A program made the position numbers and the translations under genes. The notes below the pieces were generated by a model that was not told the origin of the DNA, searched no databases, and saw only the letters and a program-made list of their open reading frames with translations. This document shows, piece after piece, positions 10,701 through 18,390 of a stretch of 64,000 nucleotides of DNA (its first letter is position 1; every line of letters begins with the position of its first letter). The DNA lies in contig NZ_ANMO01000173.1 of the NCBI RefSeq assembly GCF_000338295.1, positions 1-64,000 of the forward strand, read 5' to 3'. Source of the DNA: Rhodopirellula europaea 6C (GTDB taxonomy: Bacteria > Planctomycetota > Planctomycetia > Pirellulales > Pirellulaceae).

Positions 10701-10802
10701 CAATCGGGGTCCGTCAAAACGGTCTCCGGCGGTGGTTCCGTTGAGATCGGGAATCCTCCCGCGGATGCAGATCAGGACTGGGCGGTGTTGCTACGGAAGT
10801 AG
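7704..10802 (+). CDS. Large secreted carbohydrate-related protein (CBM-like, DUF5060, TIM-barrel, collagen-binding-like tail)
   Basis: About 1032 residues. The start at ATG 7704 gives a clean signal peptide (positively charged start, hydrophobic core, ATAQ cleavage near residue 31); GAGGAG lies about 10 nt upstream. Residues about 40-240 (starting [10 protein letters not shown], later [13 protein letters not shown]) look like a CBM6/malectin-type carbohydrate-binding module. A second beta module follows to about 395. Around 435-540, [14 protein letters not shown] and [12 protein letters not shown] match the DUF5060 domain. A TIM-barrel-like region with ALNWNLSEE and WVVAFDESG carries two candidate catalytic glutamates. 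The final ~90 residues resemble the collagen-binding-like C-terminal domain that often follows such barrels. It probably acts on an external polysaccharide; substrate unknown. It converges with and overlaps the next gene by 12 nt. Confidence 0.8.
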   Translation: MQVCRLRKFLTRQTVFALAVTATWCVSATAQKPDAVFTEANGFVKVEAEDFASQTNTDKRAFYLTTAESAPSVQPDGDPSHASDASGGAYLEILPDTRRTHADKLIHGTNFSPQPGKMAVLTYRVNVQTPGRYYVWVRAYSTGSEDNGLHVGIDGTWPDSGQRLQWCQGKHSWYWDSKQRTEAQHCGEPGKIFLDIHEPGEHKIHFSMREDGFEFDQWLMTTDSNFQRPPAGKSNKPKENATAQVLSLPAKEFEFKSGGYYLDQGKWLAINPDKNQSAAAKKVFPFPSGRYDVTLKAVGENDGQSTYLVSADKESVGSFTCPMADQTFAEGKQFHRTFANVQITEGAELEVSSKIASADGAEYSRARWSELTFTPANESTAKAAANFAKEHNLVAAKAATESKSNDRAGSPTKPVSDQPLQMPREKDGDGSVQVTGEKRMWHKVTVTLNGPYAHEQDNTPNPYLDHRMEVEFKHESGKQYLVPGYFAADGNAANTSAESGTKWRANFAPDETGEWTYTVRFETGKNAAINRDASAEAVSPFNGKTGKFNVAKTNKSGRDFRAHGRLQYVNKSHLQFAGTGKYFLKAGADAPETLLGYAEFDGTVAGKPGKVPLKKYQPHLGDWRRSDPTWKDGQGKGLIGAVNYLSSKGCNAFSFLTYNAGGDGDNVWPFIHRDDKLHYDCSKLDQWGIVFDHGTQNGMYLHFKLQETENDDHRQGQKANGFKPESLDGGKLGSQRKLYLREIIARFGHNLALNWNLSEETTQTTDEHLAMLNYIEEMDPYGHNRVLHTFPGEQDKKYDPLLGDKSNLTGVSLQNSHIKDTHWQTVKWSEKAREAGKPWVVAFDESGSAAHGQCPDLGYRGYDGHDKTGKMTYTQHEVRKQTLWGNFMGGGGGVEYYFGYQYAENDLGCEDWRSRDQSWDACRVAIEFFQNNSIPFWEMVNADELVGNEKHDNSKYCLAKAGEEYVVYLPNGGTTSIDLSDANGEFQVHWYNARIGGDLQSGSVKTVSGGGSVEIGNPPADADQDWAVLLRK

Positions 10803-12125
10803 TTCGCCTTGAACAATCCGAATGGCCCGGCGCAATTGCGCCGAGGCCATTTTTTTTGCGCGGTCATCAACTCGAAACAACAAGGTCAGGATCGGTTCAC
10901 TGGTTGCGATGCGCGTGCGTTCCGGCGGTAGGTCAGCAAGTTCGATGGTGATTGATTCTGCACGCCACCGCTTTCGAATCGTCGAAACGTCGACGATGCC
11001 TTCTTGGCCGGCAAACACGATTCGCTTGATCCACTGAGTGCGGGTGCTCGACGATGACCAATCTGTTGACTCGGACAGCCAATTCAATCGGGTTGCGGGG
11101 TCACCACCATCGATCGCTTCGAGGTGCATTCGCATCAACGAATCGTCCGGGCCAACCCATCCAGCATCGGTTGCCCATCGCTCGATCACTTCGCACGACG
11201 CACTCGGACGAGCATTCAGTTCCAACAGACACCATCGTCCCGAGGCATCGCGAATGAAGTCGAGGTTGAACAATCCACGAAGCGAGAACGACTTTGCGAC
11301 TTGTTCAATCAGGGTTTGCAAATGACGCCAGGGCACCTCGCTGACACCGACGCCCCCGATTTGTGAGACCGGTCCTCGAGAGCCAGAGTAGACAAACGGC
11401 CGATCACCGAACCTTTGGTGCAGCCCAACGGTGAGCCCTAACATGCGAGTCTGGTTGGCACTCGCGATCGCCACCAACCCGTACGAGCGCCCGGTGATGC
11501 GTTGCTGCAGCCATCCATCACTCGATTCTAAAATTGACTCCGTGGATGTCGGTACCGAACGAATCCCCATTCCTCCGGTCGAGTTGGCCTGCTTCCAAAG
11601 CCAGCGAATGCCTCGCCCCGACGTCTCGGCAATCAGGTCGGCGGCGGAAACGTCATCGCAATTCGATCCCGCCAAACGGCATCGTCCGGCGGAGCACTGG
11701 TAGGTGAGCGGCGTCGCAACGGGGAATTCGCCAGAATCTGACGCAGCGGCGATTTCGCAAACGATGGCTTGCAGGCGATTCCATTGTTGCCAAGAATTTC
11801 CCCCGCCGGAAATCTGGAGTCCGCCGACACGAATCACGCGTGCGGCATGCAAATTCGCGACTGATTCGATCTGTTGCGCCAGATTTTCCTGGGATTCTTC
11901 GCCAACCCGAAAAGGATGAAATTGGTCGCAAACCATTCGGGTGTCAGAATCGCCAAACCAATCCAGACCAATGACGCGGGAATTTGGCATGCCACGCCGC
12001 AGTGACTGCGCAGCCCAGCGGACAGATGCCCCCGCCAGCAGAATCGCGGGGCGGTTTTCACCGTCGCGGGGGTTTGTTACCGTTTCGAGCCTGCCCGACC
12101 CACCCATCGCCATTGGTGTGTTCAT
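10791..12125 (-). CDS. ATP-grasp family protein, probable H4MPT-pathway ligase
   Basis: About 444 residues. The middle contains the ATP-grasp signature region [15 protein letters not shown], then [16 protein letters not shown] and [14 protein letters not shown], the metal- and ATP-binding block of carboxylate-amine ligases. The first ~100 residues form an alpha/beta domain ([19 protein letters not shown]). It is divergent from fae with only 79 nt between the two starts, and C1-transfer gene clusters of methylotrophs carry an ATP-grasp gene of this kind that is implicated in tetrahydromethanopterin biosynthesis (established association, from memory). A role adding an amino acid to the pterin cofactor is therefore plausible but inferred. 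I chose ATG 12125; a GTG at 12158 is possible but would shorten the shared promoter region further. Confidence 0.72.
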   Translation of the reverse strand: MNTPMAMGGSGRLETVTNPRDGENRPAILLAGASVRWAAQSLRRGMPNSRVIGLDWFGDSDTRMVCDQFHPFRVGEESQENLAQQIESVANLHAARVIRVGGLQISGGGNSWQQWNRLQAIVCEIAAASDSGEFPVATPLTYQCSAGRCRLAGSNCDDVSAADLIAETSGRGIRWLWKQANSTGGMGIRSVPTSTESILESSDGWLQQRITGRSYGLVAIASANQTRMLGLTVGLHQRFGDRPFVYSGSRGPVSQIGGVGVSEVPWRHLQTLIEQVAKSFSLRGLFNLDFIRDASGRWCLLELNARPSASCEVIERWATDAGWVGPDDSLMRMHLEAIDGGDPATRLNWLSESTDWSSSSTRTQWIKRIVFAGQEGIVDVSTIRKRWRAESITIELADLPPERTRIATSEPILTLLFRVDDRAKKMASAQLRRAIRIVQGELLP

Positions 12126-12204
12126 CCTGCGTGTGGGGTAAGGACCATGTGTTCCCACCGGTAACTCTTTGGGCGTTTGTTTCCCCTCTCAAAGGCATCT
12201 TGTC

Positions 12205-12702
12205 ATGCAATTCCACATTGGTGAATCCCTCGTCGGTGACGGCAACGAAATTTCTCACATCGATCTGATGATCGGTAGCAAGGACGGACCTGTTGGCGCC
12301 GCGTTCGCCAACGCTCTGGCAAACCAAAGCGAAGGCCACACCAACCTGTTGGCCGTTCTTGAGCCCAACGTGGCCGTGAAGCCATCGACTGTGATGGTGA
12401 CCAAGGTCACGATCAAAGGCATGAAGCAAGCCGTCCAAATGTTCGGACCTGCTCAAGCCGCCGTTGCACAAGCCGTTGCCGATGCCGTCAGCGAAGGCAT
12501 CATTCCAAAGGACCAGTGCGAAGATCTGGTTTGCGTCTGCGGCGTGTTCATTCACCCAGCAGCCGAAGATGACGAAAAGATCTACAAGTACAACTACGAA
12601 GCCACCAAGGACGCGCTGAAGTCGGCGATGCAAGGCAAGCCATCGGCAGACGACATGCTGGCGAAGAAGGACACCGCAGCTCACCCATTCAAGGGCTTCT
12701 GA
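12205..12702 (+). CDS. fae: Formaldehyde-activating enzyme
   Basis: 165 residues, matching Fae in length and sequence. Visible blocks are GESLVGDGNEISHIDLMIG with the catalytic His18, HTNLLAVLEPN, KPSTVMVTKVTI, QMFGPAQAAVAQAVADAV and the C-terminal HPFKGF. Fae condenses formaldehyde with tetrahydromethanopterin to methylene-H4MPT in the cytoplasm and is the entry step of the H4MPT C1 oxidation route. The start is ATG 12205, aligned with the N-terminus of known Fae proteins. It is followed by a strong intrinsic terminator (12735-12767) and then by the dehydrogenase for the next step. Planctomycetes are known to carry these genes, although most are not recognised methylotrophs, so detoxification is a likely role. 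Confidence 0.95.
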   Translation: MQFHIGESLVGDGNEISHIDLMIGSKDGPVGAAFANALANQSEGHTNLLAVLEPNVAVKPSTVMVTKVTIKGMKQAVQMFGPAQAAVAQAVADAVSEGIIPKDQCEDLVCVCGVFIHPAAEDDEKIYKYNYEATKDALKSAMQGKPSADDMLAKKDTAAHPFKGF

Positions 12703-12734
12703 GCCAACGCTTTTGTCCAAAGCAAACGACGAAC

Positions 12735-12767
12735 AAGCTTCGGGTGAGAACCCGGAGCTTTTCTTTT
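12735..12767 (+). terminator. Intrinsic terminator or attenuator between fae and mtdC
   Basis: An 11-nt arm (12735-12745) pairs with 12750-12760 with a single G-U pair around a GAGA tetraloop, and is followed by a T-rich tail (TTCTTTT, 12761-12767). It sits 32 nt after the fae stop and 41 nt before the mtdC ATG, so it should cap most fae transcripts and reduce read-through. Confidence 0.8.
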
Positions 12768-12807
12768 GCCTTCAAAGAAGTTCTCCTCAACAGCAACGGT
12801 CGCGAAG

Positions 12808-13692
12808 ATGTCTAAGAAAATCCTTCTTCAACTGGACGTGGATCCTCATCCCAGCTCGTTCGACGCCGTGGTTGCGGTGGATGCGGGCGTCGATCACTTG
12901 CTTCCGTACGGCAACGTGGAAAGCGAAGCAGTCGAATCGCTGGTCCACGGGGCCATGTTCACGCGGGGCGGCGACGATCTGAAGAACACGGCTCTGTTCA
13001 TCGGCGGGAACGACGTTGTGAAAGCCGAATCAATCTTTCGCAGCGTCCAAAAGGCTTTCTTTGGTCCCGTCCGCGTGTCGGTGATGCTGGACGCTTCGGG
13101 ATGCAACACGACCGCCGCCGCTGCGGTCGCCTCCGCCTCCAAACACGTGTCGCTGAATGATTGCACGGCGGTCGTGCTGGGAGGCACCGGCCCGGTTGGC
13201 CGTCGTGTCGCACAAATGTTGGCACGACAAAACGCCAACGTGTTGCTGACAAGCCGATCTCTGAACCGAGCCGAAAGTGCCTGCAAGGAGATTGGCGAGC
13301 AGGTCAGCTCAGGCAACCTCGAAGCCGCCGCTCCCGAGAACCAAGACGACTTCAAAGCGTTGCTTGAACGAGCCGATGTGATTGTCGCCAGCGGAGCCGC
13401 CGGCGTGGAACTGGCTTCGAAGGAGTTGATCCACAGTTTGTCCGAGCTACGAGTTGCCATTGACCTCAACGCGGTACCGCCCGCCGGGCTCGGTGGCGTC
13501 GAGGCGTTCGACAAGGCCAAACCGCTTCACGAAGGCCAGGAGGATGGTCCCGTCGCGTACGGTCCGATCGGTGTCGGCGGTTTGAAGATGCGGACTCACA
13601 AAGCCGCCATCGCCAAACTGTTCACATCGAATTCGCTGGTCCTGGACGCGGACGAGATCTACGACCTGACGATCGAACAAATGAATCGTTGA
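12808..13692 (+). CDS. mtdC: Methylene-tetrahydromethanopterin dehydrogenase (MtdC/MtdB type)
   Basis: 294 residues. The N-terminal domain has the MtdA/B/C-type start KKILLQLDVDPHPSSFDAVVA. The central Rossmann motif VVLGGTGPVGRRVAQMLA (about 129-146) binds NAD(P), and VAIDLNAVPPAGLGG near residue 215 is a conserved MtdA/B/C block. The enzyme oxidises methylene-H4MPT to methenyl-H4MPT directly downstream of Fae. Planctomycete homologues were described as a separate class, MtdC (established, from memory); I use that symbol on the basis of lineage, and a plain MtdB-type assignment remains possible. The start is ATG 12808, because earlier codons in this frame cross the terminator hairpin. Confidence 0.85.
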   Translation: MSKKILLQLDVDPHPSSFDAVVAVDAGVDHLLPYGNVESEAVESLVHGAMFTRGGDDLKNTALFIGGNDVVKAESIFRSVQKAFFGPVRVSVMLDASGCNTTAAAAVASASKHVSLNDCTAVVLGGTGPVGRRVAQMLARQNANVLLTSRSLNRAESACKEIGEQVSSGNLEAAAPENQDDFKALLERADVIVASGAAGVELASKELIHSLSELRVAIDLNAVPPAGLGGVEAFDKAKPLHEGQEDGPVAYGPIGVGGLKMRTHKAAIAKLFTSNSLVLDADEIYDLTIEQMNR

Positions 13693-13730
13693 GCGTCGAG
13701 ACGCGAACACGACACCTGTAGAAATGCGAA

Positions 13731-13760
13731 AAGGCGAGTCTCGAAAGACTCGCCTTTTTT
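13731..13760. terminator. Intrinsic terminator after mtdC, probably bidirectional
   Basis: A perfect 11-bp stem (13731-13741 with 13746-13756) and a CGAA loop are followed by T's to 13760. A-rich sequence on the left gives a short T tract for the opposite direction. It lies between convergent genes, so it can serve mtdC (plus) and the YTV gene (minus). Confidence 0.88.
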
Positions 13761-13802
13761 GATGCACTGGCTGGTTCGCGAAAACCAAATAGTGATGAAA
13801 GC

Positions 13803-15491
13803 CTACAGTTCGCGGGCGTAGGTTGGGTTCCAACGAACGCGGTGCGAGATGTTACGGATGCTGGCAGGTTGGCCATAGGTTCCGCGGCGTTTCCAGTTGG
13901 CTTCTCGATCACCCAGTTCAGGCTGCTCGACTTCGTCCGAATCTTGGGGATCAAACAAGTGATCGTAGTTGTCGGGCAGATCACTATCAGGTAGGTCGCT
14001 GTTGGAGTCGGGCTCGGGAGCACCAAACTCAACTTTGCCCATTGTTGATTTGGGCTCGGATTCATCCGATTGATACGGAGCTTCCAGTTCCGTTTCTTCC
14101 GATTCCAAAATGGGTCGTGAGCTGATCACCGAACCGGGCTCGGTGATGATCGACGAACTGGGATAGCTCGACGAATACGGTACCGAGTCGACGATTGGAT
14201 GGAACGACGAATAGCCACTCGTGATCGCCGGGCTGAAAGGGTCAGCGTATGACAATGGCACACGTTCGACCACGGTTCGCGGAACCATTTGTTGAACTTG
14301 ATACTTTTGATATCGCGGAACCGAAACAGGTCGACGAACGACTTGCACGACTTCCTCTTGCTCGTAGTACTTCACCGTAATTGGTTCACGACGAGTCTTG
14401 TAGACCACACGATTCGTTTGAACCGGCACTTTGCGAACGACTTCTTCGGCGACCCAACGTTTGCTTTGCACCGGCACCTTGCGAGTGGACGTTTCCGTCA
14501 CAGGACGCTGCACGATGTAGGGCACTTTCCGCACAGTGGTTTGTGGAACCATTTTGGTCGTTTGCACAGGAACGTTTTGCGTGACCACTTCGGTTTGCAT
14601 CCGCTGCACGGTGACAGGGACGTTTTGAGTCACCATTTCCGACTGCATCCGAGTCACTTGGATCGGACGCTGGACTTGCTGAACTTCCGGCACGTACTGC
14701 GTCTGAGCGATTTGCTGATTGACGTAATTCGGGCGATAAACCATTTGCGTTTGGACTTGCGGCGGCGTGACCACGGGAACCGCGGTTGCAGCACCTCGAG
14801 GATACGCCAGCAATCCGAGTGGCCCAGGTTGGTAGTAGGCTCGGGGATTCCAACCCAAACCGTATTGCAGTTGGCTTGGGGTGACGGTCGTCTGTGGCAC
14901 ATAACCACCCGCGTCGACCGTTTGCTGCTGCACCGTCGTGACGGGTCGATAGGAGGTGACTTGCTGTGTTTGCAACTGGGTCTCAGTCACAGGTCGTTGA
15001 ACCATGTACTGCTTTTGAACCATTTGCGTTTCGGTGACCGGACGCTGCACTTGGTACTGCTTTTGGTACATCTGCGTTTCCGTCACGGGACGGTAAGTCG
15101 TGACACGTTCTTCGCGTTCCGCCGTTTCATTGACGTAGCGAGTTTGTGTCACGGTTTCTTCGCGATACGAAGTTTCCGTCACCGGTTTGTAGATTGTGTA
15201 GCGTTCTTCGCGGAACGAGGTTTCGGTCACCGTTTCTGGGACGGTGATCTCACGTTCTTCAACGCGTGTTTTCAGGACGGGCCGATAACTTTTGACCTCT
15301 TCCTCAACGTACTGCGTCTCGTAGGTCAATCGTGTTCGCTCAACCAATTCGGGCTGCATGATCGTTTGGGACTGCAAGCGATATTGCGGCGTGAAGCAGC
15401 ATGCATCCTGAGCCGATGCGGTGCCGGCTGCCAGCAAGCAACTCAGCGCGGAGAGCTTGGCAAATTTCGATGACAGAACAGTGGGATTCAT
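13803..15491 (-). CDS. YTV-repeat secreted cell-surface protein
   Basis: About 562 residues. A signal peptide (residues 1-28, ending TASAQ) is followed by long tracts of repeats built on units such as YRPVTETQM and RKVPVQTNR, very rich in Tyr, Thr, Val, Arg and Gln (roughly residues 45-215 and 270-430). A Gly/Pro/Tyr-rich break (YGLGWNPRAYYQPGPLG) separates the two repeat arrays. The C-terminal third is acidic and Ser/Pro/Asp-rich. This is the composition of the planctomycete-specific YTV domain, which has been found in cell-wall fractions of Rhodopirellula (from memory). It probably contributes to the proteinaceous envelope. Start at ATG 15491 places the signal peptide correctly; an in-frame ATG at 15548 would add 19 residues. 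Confidence 0.85.
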   Translation of the reverse strand: MNPTVLSSKFAKLSALSCLLAAGTASAQDACCFTPQYRLQSQTIMQPELVERTRLTYETQYVEEEVKSYRPVLKTRVEEREITVPETVTETSFREERYTIYKPVTETSYREETVTQTRYVNETAEREERVTTYRPVTETQMYQKQYQVQRPVTETQMVQKQYMVQRPVTETQLQTQQVTSYRPVTTVQQQTVDAGGYVPQTTVTPSQLQYGLGWNPRAYYQPGPLGLLAYPRGAATAVPVVTPPQVQTQMVYRPNYVNQQIAQTQYVPEVQQVQRPIQVTRMQSEMVTQNVPVTVQRMQTEVVTQNVPVQTTKMVPQTTVRKVPYIVQRPVTETSTRKVPVQSKRWVAEEVVRKVPVQTNRVVYKTRREPITVKYYEQEEVVQVVRRPVSVPRYQKYQVQQMVPRTVVERVPLSYADPFSPAITSGYSSFHPIVDSVPYSSSYPSSSIITEPGSVISSRPILESEETELEAPYQSDESEPKSTMGKVEFGAPEPDSNSDLPDSDLPDNYDHLFDPQDSDEVEQPELGDREANWKRRGTYGQPASIRNISHRVRWNPTYAREL

Positions 15492-16134
15492 GCGTTCATT
15501 CAAACAGAGGTCTTTGAGGCGAAGGCCGATACGAGTCGAAACGGTCATGGTGGCATGTCTCAAAAAGGAAAACCTGGGTGCGGCACCGAGGTCTCAATGC
15601 TTCGAGACGACAGGTGTACAGACCCATGGGTCACAGCCGGATTGTTGCAATGGCGAGCCCAAAGGAAAGGGTGAACCATCGGCGCGGCAGGCATCCTTGG
15701 GGCCAAAACAGCCGCACAAATAAGAGTAGGCAAGACTTAAGCCATTTGCAGAAAAAACCCGTGAAAAACGACACTTTTGCGACCTCCCCGGGGTGGCAAC
15801 TTCGCTATTTTGCCGAGACCGTCTCGCCAAACACACAGGCGTTGCATTTTCGCAACATCGCACAATCCACCCAAGTCTCCCGTTCGTTCAGAGCGTCATT
15901 TTCGATCGGCACCGCACCCGAACATCGAAGCAAAAGCAAGCGGTCATCCAAAACCCAAGAGTCCCGTTCGCCGGTGGGATCGCTGCTCCCGTCGCTTCCG
16001 GGTGAAGGAGAAGTTACTTTGTGGGCCAAGATTTGACTGTTCTCCTTTTGCCCGCCGCCGGACATCCACGTTTTCCGCCGCGTCGTCTGTCAGCGGGCCC
16101 CACCGATCACTTCCCCGCCCCCTGAGTTCCCACC
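15492..16134. promoter_or_regulatory. 643-nt divergent intergenic region
   Basis: This spacer lies between the divergent YTV gene and the DapA-family gene and must hold both promoters. A plus-strand frame at 15578-16036 is open, but its product is basic, low in hydrophobic residues, has no recognisable motif and no ribosome binding site, so I do not call it a gene. I saw no tRNA, hairpin terminator or convincing -10/-35 pair. Confidence 0.4.
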
Positions 16135-17046
16135 ATGAAAACTGGACCGTTCAATCCCAACCTGTTGTCAGAATCCGTCTTTGCCGTGCCACCGTTGGCT
16201 CGTGACGCGGACTACCAAATCGATGCGGACGAAAACGAAAAGATCATTCGCTTCCTGGAAGCCGGTGGTGTCCGTTCGTTGCTGTACGGTGGCAACGCGG
16301 TTCTCTACCACACCAGCTTGGCTGACTTTGACGATCTGCTCGGGATGATCTCCGACTCAGCCGGTCCGGATACGACCGTGGTGCCATCGTTTGGTCCATC
16401 CTTTGGAATCGCGTCGGACCAAATCAACATCCTTCAAGAGTTTGATTTTGGAACCGCGATGCTGTTGCCGTCGCGCGACATCGTCGATTCGGCGGGCATC
16501 GCAACCGGCATCCGCAAGTTGTCCGAACAATACGGCAAACCAATCGTCGTCTATCTGAAGCACGACCGTTGGTTGTCTCCCGACGATTTGAAGTCGCTAG
16601 AAAGCGACGGCGTGATCTCATGGATCAAATACGCAGTCGTTCGCGACAATCCCGCCGAAGACGATTATCTCCGCGAAGTCCTGGATGTCTTTCCTGCGGA
16701 GCGAGTTGTCAGCGGCATCGGAGAACAACCCGCGATCGTTCACCTGCGTGACTTCGGCATCACGGGATTCACCAGCGGTTGTGTTTGCGTCGCACCTCGC
16801 AAGAGCATGGACATGCTTGGTTCCATCCAAGGCGGTGACATGGAAATGGCAGAATCGATTCGGCAATACTTCCAGCCGCTCGAAAACCTTCGCGATGGGA
16901 TTCACCCGATTCGGGTTCTGCACGAAGCGGTTGCACTTGCCGGCGTCGCAGAAACGGGCCCGATCCAGCCCATGCTCAGCAACGTCTGCGACGAAACCAA
17001 ATCGAAGATCCAAGAAGCTTTGCGGACGATGAAGCTGATCAGCTGA
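16135..17046 (+). CDS. Dihydrodipicolinate synthase (DapA/NAL)-family aldolase
   Basis: 303 residues, a single TIM barrel of the Schiff-base class I aldolase family. The pattern FLEAGGVRSLLYGGNAVLYH corresponds to the phosphate/carboxylate-binding strand of the family. Lys in VISWIKYAVVRDN near residue 165 is the expected Schiff-base lysine, and SGIGEQPAIVHLRDFGITGFTSG is the region that follows it. The usual DapA GGTG motif reads YGGNA here, so it is probably not lysine-pathway DapA but a family member acting on another 2-keto acid substrate. No pathway neighbour helps. It is followed by a good terminator at 17110. Confidence 0.78.
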   Translation: MKTGPFNPNLLSESVFAVPPLARDADYQIDADENEKIIRFLEAGGVRSLLYGGNAVLYHTSLADFDDLLGMISDSAGPDTTVVPSFGPSFGIASDQINILQEFDFGTAMLLPSRDIVDSAGIATGIRKLSEQYGKPIVVYLKHDRWLSPDDLKSLESDGVISWIKYAVVRDNPAEDDYLREVLDVFPAERVVSGIGEQPAIVHLRDFGITGFTSGCVCVAPRKSMDMLGSIQGGDMEMAESIRQYFQPLENLRDGIHPIRVLHEAVALAGVAETGPIQPMLSNVCDETKSKIQEALRTMKLIS

Positions 17047-17109
17047 GCCGAAGGCCGTTTCAAAGCGGGCCTTCACAAGAGCCATCTAAATCAGAAGCCT
17101 TCCAATACA

Positions 17110-17140
17110 AAAGACCGTGCGGTCATCCCGCACGGTCTTT
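17110..17140. terminator. Intrinsic terminator between convergent genes
   Basis: A perfect 13-bp inverted repeat (17110-17122 with 17128-17140) with a 5-nt loop, beginning with AAA and ending TTT, so that it reads as a terminator on both strands between the DapA-family gene and the small heat-shock genes. Confidence 0.8.
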
Positions 17141-17177
17141 CTCATTGACACCCACACCAAATCGACGATCACCGGTC

Positions 17178-17612
17178 TCAGCGGACCTGGACCTCGATTC
17201 GACGAGGCTTTGCTTCTTCGGATTTTGGCAAGTGCAGTGTCAGCACGCCGTCCTTCAACTCGGCAGTGATACCGGCCGCGTCAATCTTTTCACCGATCGT
17301 AAAACTTCGTTGGAAGTCACCGACTTCGTACTCGGACTGCAGGCAGCGGTCCGCTTCGACATGACGCGCAACCCGTCCGCGAACGGTCAACAATCGGTTC
17401 TCAAACTGGATGTCCAAATCCGCGGGGTCAACACCGGGCAAATCGCCCAACAGCGTCAACGCCTGCTCGCCTTCCCAGATATCGAATCGCGGCGTGAACA
17501 TTTTGCCGCGGTTGCTGTTCTGGGTCTGTTCTTTCGAACGATCCTTTGGACGAACCATTGAGGTCGTCTTTTTATCTGACCCATTGGAATGGGTCGTCAT
17601 GGCAGTGCTCAT
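17178..17612 (-). CDS. Small heat-shock protein, Hsp20/alpha-crystallin family (second of tandem pair)
   Basis: 144 residues. A polar N-terminal arm of about 45 residues precedes an alpha-crystallin domain (about 45-135) containing PRFDIWEGEQALTLLGDLPGV, then SEYEVGDFQRSFTI and AELKDGVLTLHLPKSEEAKPRRIEV. The terminal I-E-V is the short IxI-like anchor used for oligomer assembly. It holds unfolding proteins in the cytoplasm without ATP. The start at ATG 17612 has GGAG six nt upstream; a TTG at 17624 and ATG at 17600 are weaker. It follows the other Hsp20 gene by 50 nt and is probably co-transcribed with it. Confidence 0.92.
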   Translation of the reverse strand: MSTAMTTHSNGSDKKTTSMVRPKDRSKEQTQNSNRGKMFTPRFDIWEGEQALTLLGDLPGVDPADLDIQFENRLLTVRGRVARHVEADRCLQSEYEVGDFQRSFTIGEKIDAAGITAELKDGVLTLHLPKSEEAKPRRIEVQVR

Positions 17613-17662
17613 GAGTTTCTCCAATCAATCAATTAGGGTTGGGCCAAGGTAAAACCAATCGG

Positions 17663-18088
17663 TCAGTTCGACTGAACTTCAATTCGGCGTGGCTTGGCCG
17701 TTTCGCTTTTTGGCAACGTGATCTTTAGAATACCGTGCTGGAAGTCTGCCGAAACTTGATCGGCATCCACGTCCGCAGGCAATTCCATCGTTCGATGGAA
17801 GCTTCCAAAGCCACGCTCCTGACGATGCCAAGTCCCGCCTTCCATCTCCGGAGCGGATCGTTCGCCTTTGAGAGTGAGCTGATTCGCATCGACATAAATC
17901 TCAAGCTGCTCGGAATTGAATCCGGGCAACTCGGCCTCGACGTAGACCGTGCCTTCGTCTTCCCAAACATTCAGTGCGGGAAAGGTGACAACGGATGTGG
18001 GGGATGAACCACCTCGAGAGAACAAACGATCCATCTCACGAGAAAGTTGGCTCAATTCGTTCCAGGGTTCCCAACGAGTCGCTAACAT
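17663..18088 (-). CDS. Small heat-shock protein, Hsp20/alpha-crystallin family (first of tandem pair)
   Basis: 141 residues. The N-terminal arm WEPWNELSQLSREMDRLF is the typical amphipathic start of class-A bacterial Hsp20 proteins. The alpha-crystallin domain spans about 38-138, with ALNVWEDEGTVYVEAELPGF, GFGSFHRTMELPADVD and GILKITLPKSETAKPRRIEV. The start at ATG 18088 is decided by a GGAGG 7 nt upstream on the minus strand; a longer frame to 18118 lacks one. It shares the last ~16 residues almost exactly with its downstream neighbour but is divergent elsewhere, consistent with an old tandem duplication. Two unlike sHsps may form mixed oligomers (inference). Confidence 0.93.
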   Translation of the reverse strand: MLATRWEPWNELSQLSREMDRLFSRGGSSPTSVVTFPALNVWEDEGTVYVEAELPGFNSEQLEIYVDANQLTLKGERSAPEMEGGTWHRQERGFGSFHRTMELPADVDADQVSADFQHGILKITLPKSETAKPRRIEVQSN

Positions 18089-18131
18089 TTTTGATCCTCC
18101 GTCTACACGAATGTGCAAGCAAAGTTTGTTG

Positions 18132-18160
18132 ATTCAGTTTCCTTCGACAGCGAATGTCAA
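18132..18160 (-). promoter_or_regulatory. Possible promoter of the hsp20 pair
   Basis: On the minus strand a perfect TTGACA (18155-18160) lies 17 nt from CTGAAT (18132-18137), about 45 nt before the first hsp20 start. The -10 match is weak, and no CIRCE or ROSE-type element was recognised. Confidence 0.28.
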
Positions 18161-18390
18161 TCTGACAGGCGGCGTCGTTTGAGAACTGCAAAATGCAACG
18201 AGTGTGCCAATCGATGGCGAAGCGACCTCAAATTCAGGCCCTCAAAAACGAACCAAACCGTGAACCGGAGTCGTTCGTAGAACTGGGTTTGGACCGACGC
18301 GACGGAAGACCATCGCGATGGATCATGAGCCGAAAATTGGCTTGTTGAGGAAGAGCGGCGTGAGTTTAAAACTCACGACCAAGCGGTGGT

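Noticed and set aside
9642-10703. A 353-codon minus-strand frame opposite the large secreted protein
   Set aside because: Antisense shadow; the plus-strand frame is continuous with clear domains.
14289-15473. A plus-strand open frame of 394 codons rich in His, Arg, Leu and Phe opposite the YTV gene
   Set aside because: Its repeats mirror the YTV repeats on the other strand; the minus-strand product has a proper signal peptide.
15578-16036. A 152-codon plus-strand frame in the divergent YTV/DapA spacer
   Set aside because: Basic, low-hydrophobicity product without ribosome-binding site or conserved pattern; more likely non-coding promoter DNA.
16135-17046. Assignment of the DapA-family gene as true dapA
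   Set aside because: The GGTG-type substrate motif is altered (YGGNA) and there are no lysine-pathway neighbours, so only the family is assigned.
18360-18376. A perfect 8-bp inverted repeat after pyk considered as terminator
   Set aside because: It has almost no loop and no T tract on the minus strand, so intrinsic termination is doubtful.
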